NCBI RefSeq assembly: GCF_017996735.1 | Contig: NZ_JAGOGJ010000060.1 | Coordinates: 1-40,193, forward strand | Source of the DNA: Niveispirillum sp. | GTDB taxonomy: Bacteria > Pseudomonadota > Alphaproteobacteria > Azospirillales > Azospirillaceae | Direction: 5' to 3' | Length of the DNA stretch: 40,193 bases | Part shown: in pieces, positions 8,113 to 16,400 of the stretch | How positions within the stretch are numbered: position 1 is the first letter of the stretch | Layout: the number at the start of each line of letters is the position of its first letter | Notes under the pieces: generated by a model | The model's input: only the letters and a program-made list of their open reading frames with translations | Database searches by the model: none | What the model was told of the DNA's origin: nothing | Made by a program: the position numbers and the translations under genes

Positions 8113-8488
8113 CTCCCCTCCCCTGTCTGATCGCGAACAGGTGGGCCGGGTGGAAGTCAGCGGTCGCTGGCCGCCAAGGGTCACGTCCCATGGACCTTTG
8201 GCGCAAGGCGCCAGAGCGCATTTCGGGTGACCGGAAACAGCTCTAATTTACACGATGAGCTACAAACAAACAGGATCGTTACCTGTTGATAAAATCTGCG
8301 CAGGCAACGCAGGTTGCATCATGATTTTCCCAATATGCGGTAAGTATAGAATTAATCTATAATATAGATGCATTATTAATATTTTTATGGCATAGGCGCC
8401 ACCCTGACATTATGCATATCCAAAAGACATATTCATTCGGTCCTGAAAGAATGCTACCAGAGTTTTTATGGTGGACATTTAGGAAACA
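8113..8488 (+). promoter_or_regulatory. AT-rich control region upstream of the two-partner secretion genes
   Basis: From about 8240 to 8520 the sequence is much richer in A+T than its surroundings, with runs such as ATTATTAATATTTTTATGG and GCGAAAAAATTATTGG just beyond. A perfect 15-bp palindrome, ATCTATA-A-TATAGAT, lies at 8355-8369. No gene was recognised here. It probably carries the tpsBA promoter and binding sites for a regulator or an AT-preferring silencer; the exact promoter cannot be fixed by eye. Confidence 0.45.
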
Positions 8489-8629
8489 ATGGCCACCTAT
8501 TACGCGAAAAAATTATTGGATAGAGAAACAAAGCCACCTGCCTTGCCCCCGAAACGGTCAGTCATGGATAAGGCGTGGCGTCCGGTGTTAGGGACGGGAG
8601 AGGCCAATTGCTTGTGGATTCTGGTATAA
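8489..8629 (+). CDS. Possible 46-aa leader peptide overlapping the tpsB start
   Basis: An ATG at 8489, preceded by AGGA at 8481-8484, opens a 46-codon frame (MATYYAKKLLDRETK...CLWILV) ending with TAA at 8627-8629. It is basic at the N-terminus, has no recognised domain and is not membrane-spanning. It overlaps the probable tpsB starts (TTG 8608 or GTG 8614), so its translation could couple to tpsB. Equally it could be a chance frame. Nothing but position and the ribosome binding site supports it. Confidence 0.3.
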   Translation: MATYYAKKLLDRETKPPALPPKRSVMDKAWRPVLGTGEANCLWILV

Positions 8630-10389
8630 CGGCCAGTACGCTGCGGTCGGATGGGGCAGGAAATACGTCTTTTCCATTGCCCAAAAAATCGTTTCCCAAG
8701 GCGGGGCTGCTGGCTTGCATCGTGATGATGGCGGGCACCGCGACGGCTGTGGCACAGGTTGCGCCCGATGCCGGCAGCCTGCAAAGACAGTTGCGGAACG
8801 GTATCCCCGACATCCGCCCCCAACCATCACCCACAGCCCCGGCCGTGACCCCGGAACCACGCGACGACGGCCCACGCCTGCGGGTAAAGGGCTTTGTGAT
8901 TGAGGGGGCAAGCCTGATCCCGGAGGCCGAACTGAAGGCCATGATTGCGGATCAGACGGATCGGGACCTCAGCCTGGGCGACCTGCAGAAGCTGACGGCG
9001 CGGATCAGCGACGCCTACCGGCAGCGCGGCTACTTCGCCCGCAGCTATTTGCCGGCGCAGGAACCGCGGGATGGCATTATCCGCATCACGGTGATTGAAG
9101 GCCATTTCGGCAAGATCATCCAAGCTCAGCCGCCCCGGCGCGCGAATGCCGAATTCGTAACATCGGTTGCCGGTTCCCGCCTGCAGCCGGGAGCCCCCTA
9201 CTCCGCCGATGCGCTGGAACGGGGGCTGCTGCTGGCCAACGATTTGCCCGGCGTCACCGTGGACGGGACCCTGAAGGCCGGCAACGCCACGGGCACCAGT
9301 GATCTGCTGCTGGAGATTACGGACGACCCATTATTGTCCGGCTATGTCAGCGGCGATAACAGCGGCACGCGGGCCACCGGCCATTATCGCGGCACGGCCG
9401 GTGCCTACCTGAACGGGTTGACCGGGTTCGGGGATCAACTGTCCCTGCTGGGCCTGGCCTCACACGGGCTGACCTATGGGCAGGTGGAATGGAGCGTACC
9501 GCTGGGCCATGACGGGCTTCGCGCACGGGCGGCCCTGACCGGCCTGGATTATGATCTGATCGGCGATTTCAAGGATTTGGATGCCGAAGGAACGGCGGTG
9601 ACGCAGCAGGTGGAGATATCCTATCCGCTGCTGCGCAGCGACCGGCACAGCCTGTGGGCCCGGCTGAATTATGAACATGGTCGGTACGATGATGACACGC
9701 TGGGGCTGGCCCTGCACCGCAAGCGCATGGACAAAGGGTCCATCGCCGTGGAGGGCAACCGGGCCGATGCCTGGGCCGGTGGCGGCACCAGCTATTATGG
9801 CGTCGCGCTGACGATCGGCAGTCTGGATCTGTCGCGCCTGCGGGCTGATGCGGCCCTGGATGCGGCAACCGCCCGCACCGACGGGACCTTTACCAAGCTG
9901 GCCATTGATCTGCGCCGGGATCAGGCGCTGGGCGGCGCATTCTTTCTGCGGGCCCGTCTTGTCGGGCAATGGAGTGGCCGCAACCTGGACAGTTCGGAAC
10001 AACTGGCCCTGGGTGGTCCGGTCGGGATTCGGGCCTATCCGGTGAATGAAGGCATTGGCGACAGCGGGGCGATCGCCAATGTTGAACTGCATTATCCCAT
10101 CAGGTCCGGGCTGGCGTCCGGCCTGGATGTTTTCGGCTTTGCCGATGCGGGGCTGACGCGGCGGCATGCGGATAAATGGCGGGGCTGGAACGCCGGCAGC
10201 AATGATCCGAACAGCTATCCGCTGTTCGGTGCCGGCATCGGCGCCACATACATCAGGGCTGACGGCCTGGGTGTCACTCTGGTGGCAGCGGTGCCTATTG
10301 GTGCCAACCAGGGGGCCCCATCCGGTTTGAACCAGGATGGCGGCAAATCCGACCCGCGTATCTGGTTCTCCTTAAGCAAGAAGTTTTGA
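8614..10389 (+). CDS. TpsB outer-membrane transporter of a two-partner secretion system (ShlB/FhaC/HecB family)
   Basis: About 591 aa. It translocates the adjacent TpsA exoprotein across the outer membrane. A long N-terminal signal region contains KKSFPKAGLLACIVMMAGTA and ends near AVAQ. A proline-rich linker follows, then a POTRA domain (LRVKGFVIEGASLIPEAEL to GIIRITVIEGHFG), a second POTRA-like segment, and the 16-strand barrel. Barrel motifs include GPVGIRAYP (conserved VRGY-type motif), VFGFADAGL, and a C-terminal Phe. The start is uncertain: the frame is open from GTG 8575, but GGGAGAGG at 8596-8603 favours TTG 8608 or GTG 8614. It ends 12 bases before tpsA. Confidence 0.85.
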   Translation: MDSGITASTLRSDGAGNTSFPLPKKSFPKAGLLACIVMMAGTATAVAQVAPDAGSLQRQLRNGIPDIRPQPSPTAPAVTPEPRDDGPRLRVKGFVIEGASLIPEAELKAMIADQTDRDLSLGDLQKLTARISDAYRQRGYFARSYLPAQEPRDGIIRITVIEGHFGKIIQAQPPRRANAEFVTSVAGSRLQPGAPYSADALERGLLLANDLPGVTVDGTLKAGNATGTSDLLLEITDDPLLSGYVSGDNSGTRATGHYRGTAGAYLNGLTGFGDQLSLLGLASHGLTYGQVEWSVPLGHDGLRARAALTGLDYDLIGDFKDLDAEGTAVTQQVEISYPLLRSDRHSLWARLNYEHGRYDDDTLGLALHRKRMDKGSIAVEGNRADAWAGGGTSYYGVALTIGSLDLSRLRADAALDAATARTDGTFTKLAIDLRRDQALGGAFFLRARLVGQWSGRNLDSSEQLALGGPVGIRAYPVNEGIGDSGAIANVELHYPIRSGLASGLDVFGFADAGLTRRHADKWRGWNAGSNDPNSYPLFGAGIGATYIRADGLGVTLVAAVPIGANQGAPSGLNQDGGKSDPRIWFSLSKKF

Positions 10390-10401
10390 GCGGGGGCGAC
10401 G

Positions 10402-13400
10402 ATGTTCAACCATGGTGGCAGCAATCGGGCCTATCGCCTTATCTGGAACCGGGCCAAGGGCCGCTGGATCGTGGCCCCTGAACGCGCGCGGGGCGGTGGC
10501 ATGGCGACAACCGCCGTTTCCGCCGTTGCCCTGCTGGCCATGATCGGCACCGCAGAGGTCGCGAAGGCCGAGGGCCTGCCGACCGGGGAGCAGGTCGTTG
10601 CCGGGCAGATCACGATCGGCACCCAGGGCAACAGCATGACTGTTGATCAGGGGTCTGCCCGTGGGATCATCAACTGGCAGGGGTTCGATATCGCTGCCGG
10701 TTCAAGCGTCACCTTCCGTCAGCCGGATGCATCCGCCGTCACCTTGAACCGGATCACCGGGGGCAGCGGCACCACCATCGCGGGGCGCATTGATGCCAAC
10801 GGCAAGGTTTACATCGTCAATCCCAATGGTGTGCTGTTCACCCAGGGGGCCCAGGTAAATGTCGGCGGGCTGGTGGCCGCGGCGGGTGATATTGCCGATA
10901 CGGATTTTCTGGCCGGCATTGATAAATTCACCATGTCCGGTGCCGCCGTTATCAATCAGGGCGCGCTTGCTGCGGCGGATGGTGGTGCGGTTGTGCTGCT
11001 GGGCGGCACTGTATCGAACCAGGGCTCCATCAAGGCCGATGGGGGGGATGCCATCCTGGCCGCCGGTTCCACCATGCGCCTGGATGCCGGGGCCGGTGGT
11101 CATCTGAAGATCGAGGTGGATGGCGCGACCACGGCCACGCTGGTGGAAAATGGCGGACTGATCGCCGCCAATGGCGGCCAGGTTGTGATGACCGCGCAAG
11201 GGGCCAGCGCTGCCATTGCATCCGTGGTTTCCAATAGCGGTACGATTGAGGCTCAAACCCTTGATAACAAGGCCGGCACAATCCTGCTGCTGGCCGATAT
11301 GGAAGGGGGCGAAACCAAGGTCGGCGGCACCCTGGACGCTTCCGCCCCGGTGGGTGGCGACGGCGGTTTCATCGAAACCTCGGCGGCCAGGGTCAGCATC
11401 GACCCGCAAGCCGCAATCACTACCAAGGCCAGCGCGGGTGCCACCGGTACCTGGTTGATTGATCCTTATGATATCACCATTTCGTCGTCAGCCAGTAACA
11501 ACGTTTCCGTTGTTGTGGGATCGAGCCCTTGGCAAGTGACCCCGACCAGTACCGGCTCCAACATCAATAACTCGACGCTTGCCACCTATCTTGCCAGCAG
11601 TAACGTTACCATCAGCACGGTCGGTGCGGGTTCGGAAGCGGGCAACATTACTGTAAGCGCTGCGGTCTCGTGGTCTGCGGCGACAACCTTGTCGCTGATT
11701 GCCGATGCCAGTACCGGGGGCATTTTCATCAATGCCAATATCACCGGCAGCAACGCATCAAGCGGGCTGACGTTGAGCGCCGGTTCCGGCGGTATCAGTC
11801 AGGCTGGCGGCGCGACCATCCGGACCGGAACGTTGCAGGCGACGGCGGCCAATGGCGGTTCCATCTCACTGACCAACAGTGGCAATCTGGTGGGCACGCT
11901 TGGTACGTCCAGTGCGGCGGGCTCCTTCGCCTTTACAAACGGGCAGGCGCTGACGGTTTCCGGCCCTGTCGCCAGCAACGGCACGCTGTCGCTGATCACC
12001 ACAGTGGGCGATCTGACCATCAATGGGGCCATCAGCGACAGCCATGCCAATTCAAGCCTTACCCTGACGGCCGCCGGCAACCTGATTATCGCCAAGAACA
12101 TTACGCAGAGCGGCACCAACGCGGCAGCCAGCCTTAACTATGGCGGAAGCTACAGCCTGACGAATGGTGCGCGGCTCTCCCTCTCGGACAGCGGGGCCTC
12201 CCTGTCCATCGGCGGCACGTCTTATACGCTTATCCATGATGTCGCCGGCCTTCAGGCGATGGCCGTCGGCACCAATTACGCACTGGCCAACGATATCGAT
12301 GCCTCGGCGACCAGCTCATGGAATTCGGGGGCGGGGTTTGCGGCCATCGACAGTTATGCCAATACCTTTGCTGGCCTCGGGCATATTATCGACAGCCTGA
12401 CCATCAACCGGCCCTCCAATTCGCAGCAAGGGCTATTCGGGATCATGTCCGGGACGGCCCGCGATGTTACCCTGTCCAACGTGTCCGTCAGCGGCAATGG
12501 CACAGTGGGCAGCATTGTGGCCCGGCTCTCGGGCGGCACCATCACGAATGTCCATGTTACGGGTAGCGTGGCTGGCGCTTCCGGCTTGGTCGGCGGACTG
12601 GTCGGCTGGAACGATATTGGATCGATCAGCCTGTCTTCCTCTGCCGCCAGCGTGTCGGGCGCGGGCGAGGTTGGCGGCCTGGTCGGGCGAAACCGGGCCG
12701 GCTCGATTACCGCCTCCTATGCCACCGGCTCTGTGACGAGCACAAGCAGCGGGGCCGGGGGGCTGGTCGGCACTTCCGTGCAAGGCAGCACCCTGACCGA
12801 TGTCTATGCCAGCGGGCTGGTGACCGGCAGCACCGGCACCGGTGGCCTGGTCGGCAGTCAGGATGCCTCGAGCATCACGGCGAGCAATGCCTATTGGGAC
12901 AGCAATACGACCGGGCAATCGACCAGCGCCGCCGGTACCAGTATCACCAGCGCCAATGCCCGCACCCAATCGACCTACGCCGGCTTTGATTTCACCAACA
13001 CCTGGGTGATGATCGCCGGCGAAACCCGGCCCATGCTGCGGAATGAATATTCCTCGGTGATCGCCACCCCGGCCGCGCTGCAACTGATGTCGCTCAATCT
13101 GGCCGGCAGTTACACCCTGGGCGCCAATCTCAATCTGACCAGCGCTTTCACCGCCGACAGCAATGGTTACTATGCCGGCCTGTGGGGCGCTTCCGGTTTC
13201 GCGCCCGTGGGTAACAATTCAACCAGTTTTACCGGCAGTTTTGATGGCCAGTCACACACCATCACCGGCCTGACGATCAACCGCAGCGCCACAAACTATG
13301 TCGGTCTGTTTGGCTATACCAACAGCGCAACGATCAGCAATATCAAGCTGACTGGCGGCAGCATCAGCGGGAATGACGATGTTGGCCCCTTGATCGGTTA

Positions 13401-16400
13401 CATGCTGGGCGGCTCCGTATCCTCGGCCACGGCCAGCGCGACAGTGTCGGGGGCAAGCACCGGGGAGGTCAACAGTGGCGGTTTGATTGGTGCTGTTGAT
13501 GCTGGTGCGGTCAGCGGATCATCCGCTGGCAGCAGCGTCACCGGTGCTGGTTATAATATTGGCGGCCTTGTGGGCTATCTCGTCAATGGCGGCACAATCA
13601 CCCAATCCTATGCCACCGGTAATGTGACAGGCACCGGTTCCTCAGACGGCTATGTGGGCGGCCTTGTCGGCGGCAATGGTTACGCCGCAAGTGATGGCGG
13701 TACGATTTCCCGTTCCTATGCCACCGGCACAGTGACCGGCGCAAGGGGGCCGGTTGGCGGGCTGGTTGGGCATAATGAGGGGACAATCACCGATTCCTAC
13801 GCCACCGGTCGTGTCATCGGGCTTGCTGGTGCCAGCAATATCGGCGGTTTTGTGGGGGTGAATTTCACCCATGGTGTGATCACGAATGCCTATTCAACTG
13901 GTTATGTAACCGGCAGTTCACTGGTGGGCGGCTTCGCCGGCTATAACAATAACAGCGCTTCCGCCATCACCAACGCCTATTGGGACACACAGACCAGCGG
14001 CCAGTCGGGCGGCATTGCCGGTGGCTCAGGCTCGATCACCGGCCGCACAACGGCCCAGTTGCAAGGCAGTCTGCCTGCCGGTTTTTCCAGCGCCATCTGG
14101 GGTACGGGGACAAACCTTTATCCCTATTTCGGCTGGAATTACAGCACCACACCGGTCGCCGTGACCGGTGTCGCCTACAGCGATGCCGGCACCACCAGCC
14201 TGGTGGGCGCCACCGTGACCGCCCTGTCCGGCGGCAGCGCGATCGGCAGTGCGGTAACGGGCGGCAATGGCTATTACTATATCCTCGGCACAGCCTCCTC
14301 CCTCGCCTCTTCCGGTGTGCTGACCTATATTGATAATGGGGCCACGAAAGGGGCCGCCTTCTCTGACAATGCCGGCACCAACGGTATCCAGAACCTTTCC
14401 ATCTATGGAATGGCGGCGCATATCATCACCGGCCAGTCCACGCTGACCGCGACCCGGACCAATTACCTCGCTGCCCTTGGCAGCTATAGCGACACGGACC
14501 TGTCCTTCCTGTCGTCGGCCAGCTTTGCCCCGCTGACCACAACAGCGGGCTATGGCGTCTATCTGGATACCAGCGGTAACTACGCACTGAACACCAATCT
14601 TGGTTCCAGCGGCCTGTTGACCATCAACAGCGGCGGCACATTCGGTGTCAGCGGCACCATCACGCTGTCGGCGGCCGGGGCGCTGACCATCGCTGATGCC
14701 GTTTCCTGGTCGGATGGTTCCAGCCTCACCGTCTCTACCACCAGTTCCGGCAATATCAGCCTTGGCGGTGCTGTGACAGGGACAAGCGGCACGCTGATCG
14801 TGAATGCGGGCGGTACCGCCACGACCGCGAGTGCCGTTGATGTTAGCGCCTTCAACCTTGCCAACGGCACCTGGAGCCAGATTGCCGCCACACTCCCCAG
14901 CTTCAGCGCCACGAGTTTCGCGCTGGCCGGCGGCACCACCTTCCTGCGCGTTACCGGTGGTGACGGCGCGGCGGCGACGCCCTATCAGATCGCCGATCTC
15001 TACGGCTTGCAGGGGGTTGGCTCCACCAGCCTGCTGTCGCAGAATTTCGTCCTGACGGCGGATATCAACGCCACACCCACATCCAGCTGGAATTCCGGCA
15101 CCGGCTTTGCGTCCATTGGTGGTTCCAGCACTGCTTTCACCGGCAGCTTCGATGGCGGGGGTTACACAATCGGCGGCCTTGTTGTGAACCGCCCGACCAT
15201 TGCCGCCGGTCTTTTCGGCTCCATCGGCAGCAGCGGGAGCGTGAGCAACCTTACGGTTGCGGGATCCGTAAAGGGTCTTTCCGCTGGTATGCTGGTGGGT
15301 GACAATAGTGGCTCCATCAGCGATGTGACCACCTATGGCAGCGTCGGCAATTCGGGGGCTGCCAGTGCCGGCAGTCTTGGCGGCCTTGCCGGACAGAATA
15401 CCGGTACGATCAGTGGTTCCAAATCATCGGCCAGCATCACGGCCAGTTCCATATCCGGCAGCAATGTCGGCGGCCTTGTGGGCAGCAACACTGCCGGCGC
15501 CACGATCAGCGGTTCATCCGCGACGGGTGCGGTGACAAATTCCGGCACAAGCAGCGGGACGGCAGGCGGACTTGTCGGGTCGAATGCCGGCAGTGTCAGC
15601 AACGCTTACGCCACCGGTTCCGTCACCACCGGTTATTACGGCGGCGGCTTATCCGGCCAGAATAGTGGAACCATCACCAACACCTATGCGACCGGGGCCA
15701 TTTCTGGCGGTCAATATAGCGGTGGCCACACCGGCGACAATTCCGGAACCATTGCCAACAGCTATTCAACAGGGGCGGTGACATCCAGCACAGTTGCCGG
15801 CGGATTGATCGGAAACAATGCCGGGACCATCACCGACAGCTTCTGGAACACGACCAGTTCCAGCAACAACATTGGGGTTGGTGCTGGATCAGGCACCGGC
15901 GCCACCGGGCGGACCACGGCACAGATGAACAGCCTGTCCACCTTCACCGGTGCCGGCTGGAGCATTGATGATGCCGGCGGCACCTCCTCTGTCTGGCGCA
16001 TCTATGATGGCTACACCGCCCCGCTATTGCGCAGCTTCTTGTCCAGCCTCACCATAACCGGGGGCAGCGGCACCAAGACATATGATGGTTCAGCCTCCTC
16101 CACCAGCGTGGGAACCCTGGTCTATAACCCCAGCGGTTACACAACGTCGCTGGTGTCCGGCACCGCATCCTATACGGCAAACAGCGCCAATGCCGGCAGC
16201 TATTCCGGCTCGAACCTGACCCTGTCCGGCCTTTATTCAAGCCAGCTTGGCTACGACATCACCTTTGTGGCCGGCACGTTGGTGATCGACAAGGCGGCGC
16301 TGACCGTCACAGCCAGCAATGCCAGCAAGACCTATGACGGCGCCGCCTTCAGCGGCGGCAACGGCGTTACCTATAGCGGCTTCGTCAATGGCGAGACAGC

